A stretch of DNA of 64,000 nt, taken from the NCBI RefSeq assembly GCF_028335745.1, contig NZ_CP116477.1, forward strand, positions 3,348,001-3,412,000, given 5' to 3'. Both the position numbers and the translations under genes were made by a program. Below are positions 24,827 to 35,881 of this stretch, one piece after another (the stretch's first letter is position 1; every line of letters starts with the position of its first letter). Below the pieces are notes generated by a model. That model was not told where the DNA came from and ran no database searches. It saw only the letters and a program-made list of their open reading frames with translations. Origin of the DNA: Pectobacterium sp. A5351. Lineage in GTDB: Bacteria; Pseudomonadota; Gammaproteobacteria; Enterobacterales; Enterobacteriaceae.

Positions 24827-26011
24827 ATGTCACAGGTTTTACATTTCATTTTGGCAACGGCGGCAATTTTTTTGCTGGCGTTGCTCGTCAGCCACGACAG
24901 AAAACGCATCCGTTTGCGTTTTATTGTGCAATTGCTGGTGATTGAAATCTTGCTGGCCTATTTCCTTTTGCATTCCAGCATCGGGCTGGATGCGATTAGT
25001 TCCTTTGCCGGGTTGTTTGAAAAACTCTTATCTTTTGCTAATCAAGGGACCGACTTTGTGTTCGGCGGAATGAACGCACAGGGCTTATCCTTTATCTTCC
25101 TCAATGTGCTCTGCCCTATCGTGTTTATTTCCGCGCTGATCGGCATTTTGCAGCACTGGCGAATTTTGCCTTTGATTATCAAAGGTATCGGCACGCTGCT
25201 GTCTAAAGTCAATGGGATGGGGAAACTGGAGTCGTTTAACGCGGTGAGTACCCTGATGCTCGGGCAGTCGGAGAACTTTATCGTCTATAAAGGCATCATC
25301 GCCGACATGTCGCCACGGCGGATGTACACGATGGCCGCGACGGCGATGTCGACCGTTTCGATGTCGATCATCAGCGCCTACATGACCATGCTGGACGCCA
25401 AATACGTGGTTGCGGCGCTGATTCTGAATATGTTCAGCACCTTTATCGTGCTGTCGATCATCAACCCTTATCAGCCTGACGATGAGCCAGAATTGAAGCT
25501 GGAAAAGCTGCATGAAGACCAAAGCTTCTTTGAAATGCTGGGAGAATACATCCTTGCTGGTTTTAAAGTCGCGATGATTATTATGGCGATGCTGATCGGC
25601 TTCGTGGCCTTGATTGCCGCCGTCAATGCGCTGTTCAGCACCGTTTTCGGTATTAGCTTCCAGGCGATTATGGGCTATGTCTTTTCACCGCTGGCGTGGC
25701 TGATCGGCATTCCGTCTTCCGATATCCTGAACGCGGGCAGCATCATGGCGACCAAGCTGGTGGCGAATGAATTCGTTGCCATGATCGAATTGAAGAAGAT
25801 CGCCGCAGAGATGTCGCCACGCGGACTGGGCATTTTGTCCGTGTTCCTGATTTCCTTCGCCAACTTCGCGTCAATCGGCATTATCGCGGGCGCTATCAAA
25901 GGGCTGAATGAAGCACAGGGCAACGTGGTATCACGCTTCGGCCTGAAGCTGGTTTATGGTTCTACGCTGGTGAGCTTGCTGTCTGCGGCAGTGGCGGGAC
26001 TGGTGCTGTAG
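24827..26011 (+). CDS. nupC: Nucleoside:proton symporter NupC
   Basis: A 394-residue concentrative nucleoside transporter. Start set at 24827 ([10 protein letters not shown]) since E. coli NupC begins at the same point and the ATG at 24812 directly abuts its [29 protein letters not shown] and [20 protein letters not shown] are the nucleoside and sodium/proton site helices; [26 protein letters not shown] closes it. Takes up pyrimidine and most purine nucleosides. It has its own upstream region after the emrAB terminator. Confidence 0.95.
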   Translation: MSQVLHFILATAAIFLLALLVSHDRKRIRLRFIVQLLVIEILLAYFLLHSSIGLDAISSFAGLFEKLLSFANQGTDFVFGGMNAQGLSFIFLNVLCPIVFISALIGILQHWRILPLIIKGIGTLLSKVNGMGKLESFNAVSTLMLGQSENFIVYKGIIADMSPRRMYTMAATAMSTVSMSIISAYMTMLDAKYVVAALILNMFSTFIVLSIINPYQPDDEPELKLEKLHEDQSFFEMLGEYILAGFKVAMIIMAMLIGFVALIAAVNALFSTVFGISFQAIMGYVFSPLAWLIGIPSSDILNAGSIMATKLVANEFVAMIELKKIAAEMSPRGLGILSVFLISFANFASIGIIAGAIKGLNEAQGNVVSRFGLKLVYGSTLVSLLSAAVAGLVL

Positions 26012-26067
26012 CCCTGTATCATAAATAGATAGGTTAAAAACCATCATACTAATGACAGAGTCACATA

Positions 26068-26161
26068 TTAGGGGAAACACGGGGATGAGGTTCCCGCAGG
26101 GATGCCTCACCTCGTGGTAGCCCCGAGTATCTCGATCTCATCGCGATGATTTTTGACAATA
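26068..26161. repeat. GC-rich structured intergenic segment
   Basis: Between nupC and the DUF3574 gene, a segment with GAGG...CCTC and CGGGG...CCCCG paired arms (26080-26127). It differs in composition from the AT-rich bases before it and looks like a dispersed repeat. Not supported by a second copy in this window. Confidence 0.3.
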
Positions 26162-26189
26162 TCATCAGCCCCTGAAAAGGGGCTGATGA
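26162..26189 (-). terminator. Strong hairpin after the DUF3574 gene
   Basis: TCATCAGCCCCT (26162-26173), GAAA, AGGGGCTGATGA (26178-26189): perfect 12-bp stem directly after the minus-strand stop codon. The tail on the minus strand is TATTGTCAAAAATC, poor in T, so efficiency is uncertain. Confidence 0.6.
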
Positions 26190-26193
26190 AGAA

Positions 26194-26643
26194 TCAGAAA
26201 GCGACGCAGACGGGTGCATCGATCCGCATGACGGATTCCTGCGCGAAACGTGATTTGTAAGTGGTGCGCAGCGCTTCAATATCACGCTCTTTATCGGAAC
26301 CATGAATCAGCATCAGCGCTTTGCTGTTTTCCCGGGCAACAACCCCATCGTTCCCCAGCCATTGCCCTTTGGCATCAAATACCGTCAGCCCCTCTTTAAA
26401 GCGTGGCGTCACCTCGCCATCCAGAAACGCTTTCCACTCGGCATCGGAAATCACCGGGCCAGCAGGACGATTCAAACCAAAATACAGCGTGGTCTGTACC
26501 TGCTTGTCGCCAATCTTACACGCCTCAGCGACCGGTGCAACGGCAACCGCGGTGGATGAGCGCGGTAGCGAACTGCAACCGCTTGCCAGCAATGCGCCTA
26601 ACAACAACGATACCGCGATAACATTCTGCTTTTTCTGCTTCAT
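26194..26643 (-). CDS. DUF3574 lipoprotein
   Basis: About 149 residues from MKQKKQNVIAVSL; the frame allows five more residues. A lipoprotein signal with lipobox LLASGC precedes a DUF3574 domain (CKIGDKQVQTTLYFGLNRPAG, EWKAFLDGEVTPRFKEGLTVFDAKGQW, EALRTTYKSRFAQESVMRID). Members are small envelope proteins of unknown role. No obvious partner; it is followed by a hairpin. Confidence 0.85.
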   Translation of the reverse strand: MKQKKQNVIAVSLLLGALLASGCSSLPRSSTAVAVAPVAEACKIGDKQVQTTLYFGLNRPAGPVISDAEWKAFLDGEVTPRFKEGLTVFDAKGQWLGNDGVVARENSKALMLIHGSDKERDIEALRTTYKSRFAQESVMRIDAPVCVAF

Positions 26644-26712
26644 CAATCGTTCTCTCATCCGTGGTTACGCCTTCTCAGGGGGGAATTCCCCCTGAAAGCC
26701 AACGTGCAATGA

Positions 26713-27861
26713 TCAGGCCTGATTCTGTCGCCACCATTCGGACAGCAAAATGCCCGTTGCGACCGAAATATTCAGACTTTCAACCTTACCAGTACCGCCG
26801 ATAGAGACTTTCACATCCCCCTGTTGCCAGGCGCTATCAGACAGACCATCCCCTTCCTGCCCCAGCACGATCACGGTTTTCGCCGGAAGCGTCGCCTGCG
26901 ACAATGCCGTGCCTTTATGACTGGATGTGGTCACGATGGTGTAGCCAGCGCGACGGAATTCCGCCAGCACGGACAGGAAATCGTCAGCGTTAATCGCTTT
27001 AACGTGTTCCGCCCCGCCTTCTGCCGTACGCACGGCCGCACCGGATTCCAGCAGCGCCGCATCCTGCACCAGAATACCTTTTACGCCGAAATGCGCGCAG
27101 CTGCGCATAATGCCGCCGAGGTTGTGCGGGTTACCCACATCTTCCAGCGCCAGTACACAGTCGTGCTCACCCGCTGTTTTCAGGTACTCACGCACATCCA
27201 TGCCCTGACGCTTTTTAATCAGGAAGCAGACGCCGCCGTGGTGTTCAGTACCGGAGGCCTTAATCAGCTCTTCCTCTTCCACAACGTGGTAAGCCTTGCG
27301 GTTTGCCGCCATCCAGCGCAGTGCATCGCGGAAACGCGGCGTCACTTCTTGCAGGAACCAGGCGCGAACAATCACCTCAGAACGGTTTTTAAACAGCGCC
27401 TGACAGGCATTCTCGCCGTAAACACGTGTTTCTTCCTGACGCTGGCGACGCAGTTGCTCAGGATCGATCTGGCTTTTGCCCGTAATACCGCCGTGATCCG
27501 GCGTTTCGCTGTCGCCCGGCGCACGAGACACGGTTTTCCACGGGGATTCATACCCCCCAGTTTCTTCACCACGCGGACGACGAGGACGATCGCCGCTGCG
27601 TTCGTTACGATCTTTATTGCCCCACGGCGTTTTATTACTCTCGCCGTCGCGGGACGGATTTTCCCGGGCATAGCGCGGGTTAACGTCGCGCGGATGCTTC
27701 GGCTTTTCACGCGGATCTCGTGAACCGCCGCCATCACGCCGATCGCCACGACGAGCTTTGTCAACTGGGCGCTTGTTTTTATTCTCTTTCTCGCCCTCAT
27801 CATCACTGCGGACGTACATCACACGGACTTTGCCGCTTTTACTATTGAATGAATCGCTCAT
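26713..27861 (-). CDS. yfiF: TrmH/SpoU-family RNA methyltransferase YfiF
   Basis: A 382-residue protein from [25 protein letters not shown] precedes this ATG by six bases, and an in-frame GTG 12 bases earlier is not needed. The first 120 residues are very basic and rich in Arg, Lys, Asp and Gly, likely disordered and RNA-binding. Then come an N-terminal substrate domain ([24 protein letters not shown]) and a knotted SPOUT domain with [28 protein letters not shown] and [17 protein letters not shown]. Predicted 2'-O-ribose methylation of tRNA or rRNA; target unknown. Divergent from trxC, as in E. coli. Confidence 0.9.
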   Translation of the reverse strand: MSDSFNSKSGKVRVMYVRSDDEGEKENKNKRPVDKARRGDRRDGGGSRDPREKPKHPRDVNPRYARENPSRDGESNKTPWGNKDRNERSGDRPRRPRGEETGGYESPWKTVSRAPGDSETPDHGGITGKSQIDPEQLRRQRQEETRVYGENACQALFKNRSEVIVRAWFLQEVTPRFRDALRWMAANRKAYHVVEEEELIKASGTEHHGGVCFLIKKRQGMDVREYLKTAGEHDCVLALEDVGNPHNLGGIMRSCAHFGVKGILVQDAALLESGAAVRTAEGGAEHVKAINADDFLSVLAEFRRAGYTIVTTSSHKGTALSQATLPAKTVIVLGQEGDGLSDSAWQQGDVKVSIGGTGKVESLNISVATGILLSEWWRQNQA

Positions 27862-28110
27862 TGTTTTCTCCACCTACGCGCTGGGCGCGAAGATTACCTT
27901 ATGTACACCCGCTTAGCCACACGCTTGTGGTAAAAGAGCGCTAACAGTCAGAAGCTATTGTAGCTATTGGGCAAACCACGTTGTTGCCATCATGTCTCCC
28001 CATCATAATTTATTCACTTTTAAGCAACATGCCGTTGACTTTCCAATGCCGTATTACGCGCATTTTATCAGCGACATCTCTATTTTAGCCCTTTTATCTG
28101 AGGCCCTGTT

Positions 28111-28530
<420 letters not shown>

Positions 28531-28626
28531 AACGTTGCCGCTGTAAAACGTTATAGTGGGAACGTGGGCATAATTGCTCGCGCCTCTTTTGGTCAACCCG
28601 CCTGTCGATTAGAATGTCGCCTTTCT

Positions 28627-28662
28627 GAACCTGCTTCCCAATAGTGAAAACGAAGCAGGTTC
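28627..28662. terminator. Hairpin between trxC and tapT
   Basis: GAACCTGCTTC (28627-28637) and GAAGCAGGTTC (28652-28662), perfect 11-bp stem with a 14-base loop, about 97 bases after trxC. It lacks a T-run. Confidence 0.5.
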
Positions 28663-28728
28663 GTTGCAGAATCTCATGGCGTCACCTATTTCATGATCAA
28701 CCATCCTTTAATGGTCAACCGTCCTACC

Positions 28729-29442
28729 ATGGACAATGCCGTACTCCGCCTGCGCCAGCAGCGTCTTGAGCAGTCAACTAAACCGTTCCGCGCCCGTGGC
28801 TGCCGCGTCGTACGCTGCCAGCAGTGTTTGTTGCCCGCCACCAACTGTCTGTGCCACACCATTCAGGTGCAGCCATCCCGCAGCCGCTTCTGCCTGGTGA
28901 TGTTTGATACCGAGCCGTTAAAGCCGAGCAATACCGGACGTCTTATCGCCGATATTCTCCCTGAGACGCAGGCGTTTCGCTGGTCACGCACCGATCCCGA
29001 TCCCGAGTTGCTTGCTACTCTGCAAAACCCGGACGTTCAGCCGTATCTGGTTTTCCTTGCCGATGCCGCGGAAGAAGGACGCCAGGTGTTTCACCAGCTT
29101 CCCGCAACGGAAAAGCCCGCCCTGTTTGTCTTGCTTGATGGTACCTGGCCGGAAGCACGTAAAATGTTCCGCAAAAGCCCTTATCTGGACAATCTGCCGA
29201 TCCTGTCGCTGAATGTAGAGGCACTGTCCCGCTATCAACTGCGTGAAGCCAGCAACGCAGGACAACACTGCACCGCCGAGATTGCTATCGCTCTGCTCGC
29301 TCAGGCAGGCGACACCGTTGCGGCTGACGCGCTATCGCAGCACTTTGACCGTTTCCGGCGACACTATCTGGCGGGGAAATCGCACCACAGCGTGCGGGAA
29401 AATTTACCCATCGTCACAGCACAACCGGCAGAAAGCGTTTAG
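28729..29442 (+). CDS. tapT: tRNA-uridine aminocarboxypropyltransferase TapT (DTW domain)
   Basis: About 237 residues from MDNAVLRLRQQR, which aligns with the E. coli YfiP start; the frame is open to 28693. It has the cysteine cluster CQQCLLPATNCLC, the SPOUT-like FDTEPLKPSNTGRLIADILP and the DTW-family motif LDGTWPEARKMFRKSPYL. It adds the acp group to U47 of tRNAs using SAM. Neighbours trxC and pka are as in E. coli. No strong ribosome site is seen before either start. Confidence 0.88.
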   Translation: MDNAVLRLRQQRLEQSTKPFRARGCRVVRCQQCLLPATNCLCHTIQVQPSRSRFCLVMFDTEPLKPSNTGRLIADILPETQAFRWSRTDPDPELLATLQNPDVQPYLVFLADAAEEGRQVFHQLPATEKPALFVLLDGTWPEARKMFRKSPYLDNLPILSLNVEALSRYQLREASNAGQHCTAEIAIALLAQAGDTVAADALSQHFDRFRRHYLAGKSHHSVRENLPIVTAQPAESV

Positions 29443-29475
29443 TATCAAAGGGGATTGATGTGTAAGGAGTGACGC

Positions 29476-32124
29476 ATGAGCCAGCGCGGATTGGAAGCAC
29501 TGTTACGCCCTAAGTCTATTGCCGTTCTCGGCGCATCCGAAAAGCCGGGAAGAGCCGGTTTTCTGATGATGAAAAACTTGTTGGACGGCCATTTCAGCGG
29601 CCCCGTGCTGCCTGTTACACCGAAATATCGTGCCGTTTGCGGCGTACTGGCCTATCCGACTGTCGCCAGCCTGCCTATGACACCCGACCTTGCCGTGATT
29701 TGCACCAACGCCAGCCGTAATCTGACGCTGTTAGAGGAACTGGGACAGAAAGGCTGCAAGACCGTCATCATTCTCTCCGCACCGCCGACCCAGTTCAGCG
29801 AATTAAAAACCTGCGCGGTGCGCTATCACATGCGCCTGCTTGGTCCCAACAGCCTCGGGCTACTCGCCCCCTGGCAAGGCCTGAATGCCAGTTTCTCCCC
29901 AGTCCCGATTATGAAAGGCAAACTGGCATTTATTTCGCAGTCAGCCGCTGTGTCCAACACCATATTGGACTGGGCGCAACAGCGCGGTATTGGCTTTTCC
30001 TATTTCATCGCTCTGGGCGACAGCCTGGATATTGATGTCGACGATCTGCTAGATTTTCTGGCACGCGATGGCAAAACCAGCGCGATTCTGCTGCACCTGG
30101 AACACATCAGCGATGCCCGCCGCTTCCTTTCCGCCTCTCGGAGCGCCTCCCGAAATAAACCGATATTGGTGATCAAAAGCGGGCGCAGCCAGCAGGCACA
30201 GCAACTGCTGAATGACCAACGCCACGGTCTGGATGCCGCTTATGACGCAGCCATTCAACGTGCAGGTTTGCTGCGGGTACGGGATACGCATGAGCTGTTT
30301 TCCGCAGTGGAAACCTTAAGTCACCTGCGACCGCTACGCGGTGAACGCTTGATGTTGGTGAGCAACGGTGCGTCACCGGCCGCACAGGCGCTGGATCAGC
30401 TTCTCAGCCGACAAGGCAAACTGGCACAGCTCAGCGAGGCGCCCCGTCAAGCGCTACAGGAAGCATTGCCGCAGACCGTTACTATTGGTAATCCGCTCGA
30501 TCTGCGTGATGATGCGACAGCCGCTCGCTATCAGGCAGCGATTTCGGTCCTACTGGACAGTGACGACGTCGATGCGCTCTTGATCATTCACGCGCCCAGC
30601 GCTGCCGCACCTGGCACCGATAGCGCTGCGCAATTGATTACGCTCTTCCAACAGCATCCGCGTGGGAAAAGAATTACGCTGCTGACCAACTGGTGCGGCG
30701 AATTCTCCTCGCAGGAAGCGCGGCGCTTGTTTAACGACGCCGGCATTCCGACCTATCGCACGCCAGAAGGCGCGGTAACGGCATTTATGCATATCGTCGA
30801 ATACCGACGTAATCAGAAACAGTTAAAGGAAACCCCAGCGCTGCCGCTGGATTTAGGCATCAACGCCAGTCAGGCACATGCGCTAATTCATCAGGCACTG
30901 TCAGATGGCGTCACCCAGCTCGATACGCATGAAGTTCAGCCAATTCTGCAAGCCTATGGTTTAAATACCTTACCCACCTGGATTGCTGGCGACAGTGCAG
31001 AAGCCGTCCATATTGCCGAGCAGATTGGCTACCCGGTCGCGATTAAGCTGAGATCGCCAGATATTCCGCATAAATCGGAAGTACAGGGCGTTATGCTATA
31101 CCTGCGAACCGCCAGAGAAGTCCAGCAGGCGGCAGATGCCATTCTTGACCGGGTGAAACATACCTATCCGCAGGCGCGTATTTACGGCCTGTTGGTGCAG
31201 AGCATGGCAAATCGTGCCGGGGCGCAGGAGCTCAGGATTGCCGTCGAACAAGATCCCGTTTTCGGCCCGCTGATTATGTTGGGTGAAGGCGGCGTTGAGT
31301 GGCAAGAAAAACAGGCCGCCGTCGCCCTGCCTCCGCTGAATATGACGCTGGCTCGCTATCTGGTGCTGCAAGCTGTGAAAGGCGGTAAGATTCGTGAATA
31401 CAGCGCGTTGCGCCCGCTGGATATTCCCGCGCTCAGCCGTTTGCTGGTGCAGGTTTCCAACCTGATTCTCGACTGCCCTGAAATTTCCCGGCTAGATATT
31501 CATCCCCTGCTGGCGTCCGGGGATGCGTTTACGCTGCTGGATGTCACGCTGCATCTGACGCCGTTCAGTGGCGATCCCCAGTCAAGGCTGGCAATCCGCC
31601 CCTACCCACATGAATTGGAAGAAACGGTCATCCTCAAAAATGGTGAGCATTGCCTGTTCAGACCGATTTTGCCGGAAGACGAACCGCTGCTCAGCTCGTT
31701 CATCGCAAGGGTGACGAAAGAAGACCTGTATTACCGTTATTTCAGCGAAATTAATGAATTTACTCACGAAGACTTAGCCAATATGACGCAAATTGACTAC
31801 GATCGTGAGATGGCATTCGTTGCCGTACGCCAGCTCGGTGGGGAAACAGAGATTATTGGCGTGACGCGCGCGATTTCCGATCCAGATAATACGGATGCGG
31901 AATTTGCCGTGCTAGTGCGATCCGATCTAAAAGGACTGGGCCTTGGCAGACGGTTGTTGGAAAAGCTGATTGATTACGCACGGGCGCACGGTCTCTCCCG
32001 CTTGACTGGCATCACCATGCCGCATAATCAAGGCATGATCCAGCTGTCCAAAAAGCTCGGTTTTCACATCGACGTACAATTAGAAGAGGGTATTGTGACG
32101 CTGGAATTGCCGCTGAAAGACTGA
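29476..32124 (+). CDS. patZ: Protein lysine acetyltransferase Pka/PatZ (YfiQ)
   Basis: An 882-residue protein: ADP-forming acyl-CoA-synthetase-like region (CoA-binding Rossmann domain 1-130, ligase domains to about 460, ATP-grasp about 470-700) fused to a C-terminal GNAT domain (about 725-880, with VLVRSDLKGLGLGRRLLEKLIDYARAHG). KLAFISQSAAVSNTILDWAQ contains a His/Ser-type loop of the ligase half. PatZ acetylates and inhibits acetyl-CoA synthetase and other metabolic enzymes. AAGGAGTGACGC gives a good start at 29476. Confidence 0.94.
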   Translation: MSQRGLEALLRPKSIAVLGASEKPGRAGFLMMKNLLDGHFSGPVLPVTPKYRAVCGVLAYPTVASLPMTPDLAVICTNASRNLTLLEELGQKGCKTVIILSAPPTQFSELKTCAVRYHMRLLGPNSLGLLAPWQGLNASFSPVPIMKGKLAFISQSAAVSNTILDWAQQRGIGFSYFIALGDSLDIDVDDLLDFLARDGKTSAILLHLEHISDARRFLSASRSASRNKPILVIKSGRSQQAQQLLNDQRHGLDAAYDAAIQRAGLLRVRDTHELFSAVETLSHLRPLRGERLMLVSNGASPAAQALDQLLSRQGKLAQLSEAPRQALQEALPQTVTIGNPLDLRDDATAARYQAAISVLLDSDDVDALLIIHAPSAAAPGTDSAAQLITLFQQHPRGKRITLLTNWCGEFSSQEARRLFNDAGIPTYRTPEGAVTAFMHIVEYRRNQKQLKETPALPLDLGINASQAHALIHQALSDGVTQLDTHEVQPILQAYGLNTLPTWIAGDSAEAVHIAEQIGYPVAIKLRSPDIPHKSEVQGVMLYLRTAREVQQAADAILDRVKHTYPQARIYGLLVQSMANRAGAQELRIAVEQDPVFGPLIMLGEGGVEWQEKQAAVALPPLNMTLARYLVLQAVKGGKIREYSALRPLDIPALSRLLVQVSNLILDCPEISRLDIHPLLASGDAFTLLDVTLHLTPFSGDPQSRLAIRPYPHELEETVILKNGEHCLFRPILPEDEPLLSSFIARVTKEDLYYRYFSEINEFTHEDLANMTQIDYDREMAFVAVRQLGGETEIIGVTRAISDPDNTDAEFAVLVRSDLKGLGLGRRLLEKLIDYARAHGLSRLTGITMPHNQGMIQLSKKLGFHIDVQLEEGIVTLELPLKD

Positions 32125-32313
32125 TCGCACGACGTGACATGGCTCTTGCCGCGGGAATTGTTATCACAAAACAGGGTCACAACAGCCGGAAAGTAATGGT
32201 ATTATCGCCCATTCGGCTACTCCTTAACTTTTGATAATGACCAGAAGGTCATATACCCTAGTGCAGCTCGAAGTATGGTGGGTATAAACTGATGAGAGAA
32301 GAAACGCACTGTG

Positions 32314-33669
32314 ATGCTGTCAAATTTTAAACGCAATAAATACCAACAGCACCTTGCACAACTGCCCAGAATCCCTCAGAACGCAGATGATGTTCAGACG
32401 TTGCATTCGCCTGAGCTTTTCCGCACGACGCTGATTAACGCCATTTTGAGCGCTAAAAAGCGCGTCTATATCGTGGCGTTGTATCTTGAACGTGACGATG
32501 GCGGCATGGGGATTCTATCTGCAATTTATGAAGCCAAACGGCAGTGTCCGGAGCTGGATGTCCGTGTTTTGGTAGACTGGCATCGTGCTCAGCGTGGCAG
32601 GATCGGCGCAGCGGCAGAAAATACCAATGCCGATTGGTATTGCGACATGGCGAAAAAACATCCAGACACGCATTTCCCTATCTATGGTATTCCAGTCAAC
32701 ACGCGCGAAGCATTGGGCGTGCTGCACCTGAAAGGGTTCATTATCGATGACACGGTCATCTATAGCGGAGCCAGCCTGAATGATGTTTATCTGCATCAGC
32801 ATCAGAAGTACCGCTATGATCGCTATCAGTTGATCCATAATCCGGTATTGGCTGATACGATGGTGCAATACATCCAGACAATGCTGTCGGCACCGGCAGT
32901 GCAGCGGTTGGATCATACCGATCGCCCGAAGAGTCTGGAAATCAAGAACGATATCAAGCAGTTTCGCCAAACGTTGCGTACCGCCAGCTATCAGGCACCG
33001 GAGCACAGCGCGGATGCGAACGAATTAACCGTCACGCCATTGGTCGGATTAGGAAAGCAAAGCCCGCTGAACAAGACCATACATCACCTGATGTATTGCG
33101 CCGATGAGCATCTGGTCATCTGTACCCCGTATTTCAACCTGCCAGCGCTGCTGGTCAGAAATATCATCCGATTATTGCGGGATGGCAAGAAAGTAGAAAT
33201 TATTATTGGCGATAAGACCGCCAATGACTTCTATATCCCAGAAGACCAGCCTTTCAAAATCATTGGCGCATTACCCTATCTCTATGAGATCAACCTGCGC
33301 CGCTTCTTGAGTCGTCTGGAACGCTACATTGAGAACCAACAGCTTGTTGTGCGCCTATGGAAAGACGGCGACAACAGTTTCCACTTGAAAGGCATGTGGG
33401 TGGATGACAAATGGCAACTGCTGACGGGGAATAACCTTAACCCGCGCGCGTGGCGCCTGGATTTGGAAAACGCCATCCTGATTCACGATCCTCAGCAGGT
33501 GTTATTACAGCAACGTCTGGACGAGCTAGATAAAATCAGAACGCATACCCACATCGTAAAAAGCTATATGGAACTGGAAAGCATCACGCAATATCCGGTG
33601 AAAGTCCGTAAGCTAATACGACGCCTGCGCCGTATTCGTATCGATCGGCTCATCAGTCGCATTCTCTAA
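32314..33669 (+). CDS. pssA: CDP-diacylglycerol-serine O-phosphatidyltransferase PssA
   Basis: A 451-residue enzyme of the phospholipase D superfamily with two HxK motifs, HLKGFIIDDTVIYSGASLND and HLKGMWVDDKWQLLTGNNLN. Started at the ATG 32314, giving MLSNFKRNKYQQHLAQLP as in E. coli (the frame includes a GTG three bases earlier). Makes phosphatidylserine, precursor of phosphatidylethanolamine; associates with ribosomes and membranes through its basic C terminus VRKLIRRLRRIRIDRLISRIL. Confidence 0.96.
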   Translation: MLSNFKRNKYQQHLAQLPRIPQNADDVQTLHSPELFRTTLINAILSAKKRVYIVALYLERDDGGMGILSAIYEAKRQCPELDVRVLVDWHRAQRGRIGAAAENTNADWYCDMAKKHPDTHFPIYGIPVNTREALGVLHLKGFIIDDTVIYSGASLNDVYLHQHQKYRYDRYQLIHNPVLADTMVQYIQTMLSAPAVQRLDHTDRPKSLEIKNDIKQFRQTLRTASYQAPEHSADANELTVTPLVGLGKQSPLNKTIHHLMYCADEHLVICTPYFNLPALLVRNIIRLLRDGKKVEIIIGDKTANDFYIPEDQPFKIIGALPYLYEINLRRFLSRLERYIENQQLVVRLWKDGDNSFHLKGMWVDDKWQLLTGNNLNPRAWRLDLENAILIHDPQQVLLQQRLDELDKIRTHTHIVKSYMELESITQYPVKVRKLIRRLRRIRIDRLISRIL

Positions 33670-33690
33670 GACTCACGCTATACTTTGAAC

Positions 33691-33714
33691 AACCTCGGCT
33701 TCCGAGGTTTTTTA
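33691..33714 (+). terminator. Terminator of pssA
   Basis: AACCTCGG (33691-33698), CTT, CCGAGGTT (33702-33709) followed by TTTTATT. Confidence 0.9.
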
Positions 33715-33733
33715 TTCTCTATGGAGAAGCGCT

Positions 33734-34057
33734 ATGCGTTTACTGTGCGTTGCCGCAATGATTTGCTGTTCTGGATGCAGTCACATCGCGCAAGATCGCT
33801 GGACAGGTCAGGATAAAGCCCAACATTTTCTCGCCTCAGCCGCCATCAGCGCCGCCGGATATGAGTATGGTACTCATCAGCACTGGAGCTCAGATCGTAG
33901 CGGAGGGTTCGGCATTATGTTGTCAATCAGCCTCGGCATGGCAAAAGAGCTTTATGATAGCCGAGAAGGCGGAACCGGCTGGAGTTGGCAGGATCTTGTT
34001 TGGGATGTAGCCGGTGCCACCACCGGCTATGCGTTATGGCAATTATCTGAACACTAA
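33734..34057 (+). CDS. yfiM: YfiM-like lipoprotein (DUF2279)
   Basis: A 107-residue protein with a short lipoprotein signal ending CSGC (lipid-modified Cys expected at 16 within CCSGCSH). The mature part has [26 protein letters not shown] and [22 protein letters not shown], the DUF2279 pattern of E. coli YfiM. Function unknown. It converges on kgtP with a four-base overlap of stop codons. Confidence 0.9.
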   Translation: MRLLCVAAMICCSGCSHIAQDRWTGQDKAQHFLASAAISAAGYEYGTHQHWSSDRSGGFGIMLSISLGMAKELYDSREGGTGWSWQDLVWDVAGATTGYALWQLSEH

Positions 34058-35334
34058 AGTTTCATCCCTTTGCCTTTGCGATGCAGCGTTAGCGACACAA
34101 TAAACGCAATCGCTCCCATTGCCGAGACATACCAGAAGAAAGCCGTTTCCATACCAAACGATTTCAGCGACAACGCAACATATTCAGCCGAGCCACCAAA
34201 CAATGCATTAGCAACGGCATAAGATAAGCCTACACCTAACGCACGGACTTCGGGCGGGAACATTTCAGCTTTTAAAATGCCACTGATGGACGTATAGAAA
34301 CTGACAATAATCAGTGAAAGCATCACCAGCGAGAAAGCAAGAACGGGGCTAGTCACATTTTGCAGCACCATCAGAATGGGAACCGTCAGCAGTGCAGCAA
34401 GCCCACCGAAGCAGAGCATTGAACTGCGGCGGCCAATCTTATCAGACACCGCACCAAAGAAAGGTTGTAGCAACATAAAGATAAACAACGCGAGAGTCAT
34501 TAATCCGCTAGCGGTTTTCGCATCCATCCCTGCCGTATTCATCAGATACTTTTGCATGTAAGTGGTAAAAGTATAAAAAGCTAAGGAACCACCTGCCGTA
34601 AAACCTAACACGGTAATAAAGGCGCGACGATGTTTCCACAAACCCGCAAGCGAGCCCGCATCTTTATGCTCGCGGGTCGTTTTATCTGACGTTTCATTCA
34701 GAGAGCGGCGTAAATACAGCGCAACTATCGCTAGAATCGCGCCAAGAGCAAAAGGAATACGCCATCCCCACGCCCGTAAATCTTCATCACTTAGGAGCTG
34801 CTGCAATATCACAACCACTAACAATGCCAGCAATTGACCACCAATCAGCGTGACATATTGAAAAGAAGCATAAAATCCCTTTCTTCCTTCAACGGCCACT
34901 TCACTCATATACGTTGCGCTGGTGCCGTATTCCCCCCCGACAGAAAGCCCCTGAAACAAACGGGCTAATAGCAGCAAAAAGGGTGCCCAGGTACCAATGG
35001 TTTCATATCCCGGTAAACATGCAATCACCAGAGAGCCAAAACACATCATACAAACCGAAATTAGCATTGAATTTTTACGACCATGCTTGTCAGCAATGTA
35101 ACCGAAAAGCCAACCACCGATCGGTCTCATTAAAAAGCCTGCTGCAAAAACCCCTGCTGTTTGTAGTAATTGAGTCGTGGTATTTCCCGAAGGGAAAAAG
35201 ATATGGGCAAAATAGATTGAGCAAAAGGAATAAACATAAAAGTCAAACCACTCAACCAAATTACCCGATGAAGCGCCAACAATTGCTCGGATCCGCTGAC
35301 GCGTATCTTTCGCATTATCCGTTAGATCAGTCAT
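34054..35334 (-). CDS. kgtP: Alpha-ketoglutarate:proton symporter KgtP
   Basis: A 426-residue, 12-helix MFS permease. [39 protein letters not shown] and [18 protein letters not shown] match the metabolite:H+ symporter family and E. coli KgtP; the position between yfiM and an rrn operon is the same as in E. coli. Imports 2-oxoglutarate. Bases 35335-35590 upstream hold no gene and should contain its promoter. Confidence 0.93.
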   Translation of the reverse strand: MTDLTDNAKDTRQRIRAIVGASSGNLVEWFDFYVYSFCSIYFAHIFFPSGNTTTQLLQTAGVFAAGFLMRPIGGWLFGYIADKHGRKNSMLISVCMMCFGSLVIACLPGYETIGTWAPFLLLLARLFQGLSVGGEYGTSATYMSEVAVEGRKGFYASFQYVTLIGGQLLALLVVVILQQLLSDEDLRAWGWRIPFALGAILAIVALYLRRSLNETSDKTTREHKDAGSLAGLWKHRRAFITVLGFTAGGSLAFYTFTTYMQKYLMNTAGMDAKTASGLMTLALFIFMLLQPFFGAVSDKIGRRSSMLCFGGLAALLTVPILMVLQNVTSPVLAFSLVMLSLIIVSFYTSISGILKAEMFPPEVRALGVGLSYAVANALFGGSAEYVALSLKSFGMETAFFWYVSAMGAIAFIVSLTLHRKGKGMKL

Positions 35335-35590
35335 CTTATTTTATTCTCCTGTTTTCTCGGGCATAAAACTATGCCCGCTATAGTAAAGCAGCACTTAAAC
35401 CTTGAGGCAAAAAGTTCCTGATTGTAATAATTTATTAATGTAACAACGAAACCTGAGCATTTAATCACTCTTAGCTGAAACATGGATAAATAAGAGGCAC
35501 TAAGCAAGACGTTATTATGAGGTGGGTTAATAAAAAGATAAGCTCTGTTTATTTGGGGAAAGGAAAAATCTAGAATTCTGAAATATAAAT

Positions 35591-35628
35591 AAACAAAAGG
35601 CCATCCTATTAAGGATGGCCTTTTGTTT
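35591..35628 (-). terminator. Terminator of the rRNA operon
   Basis: Perfect 17-bp stem, AAACAAAAGGCCATCCT (35591-35607) with AGGATGGCCTTTTGTTT (35612-35628), loop ATTA. Read on the minus strand the descending arm ends TTTTGTTTATTTAT, a good U-tract. Located seven bases beyond the last 5S gene. Confidence 0.93.
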
Positions 35629-35634
35629 TAATTG

Positions 35635-35754
35635 AAACCTGGCAGTTCCCTACTCTCACATGGGGAAGCCCCACACTACCATCGGCGCTACGGCGTTTCA
35701 CTTCTGAGTTCGGCATGGGGTCAGGTGGGACCACCGCGCTATCGCCGCCAGGTA
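35635..35754 (-). rRNA. rrf: 5S ribosomal RNA, distal copy
   Basis: 120 bases matching the adjacent 5S copy (offset 247) except near the two ends. Contains CCCACCTGACCCCATGCCG on the minus strand. It is the last gene of the operon after tRNA-Thr. Confidence 0.97.
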
Positions 35755-35789
35755 AATTCTTTTTTAAGCCGAACATTAACCCAAATAAC

Positions 35790-35865
35790 TGGTGCTGATA
35801 CCCAGAGTCGAACTGGGGACCTCACCCTTACCAAGGGTGCGCTCTACCAACTGAGCCATATCAGC
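35790..35865 (-). tRNA. tRNA-Thr (GGT)
   Basis: 76 bases including encoded CCA. The minus strand reads GCTGATATGGCTCAGTTGG at the 5' end, anticodon GGT in the ACCCTTGGTAAGGGT arm, and GTTCGACTC in the T arm. It equals the E. coli thrV type, which also sits between two 5S genes. Confidence 0.98.
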
Positions 35866-35881
35866 GCACCTGTATAAATTG

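Noticed and set aside
26061..26303. 80-codon minus-strand ORF overlapping the DUF3574 gene
   Set aside because: Out of frame with the clear lipoprotein gene and covers its terminator.
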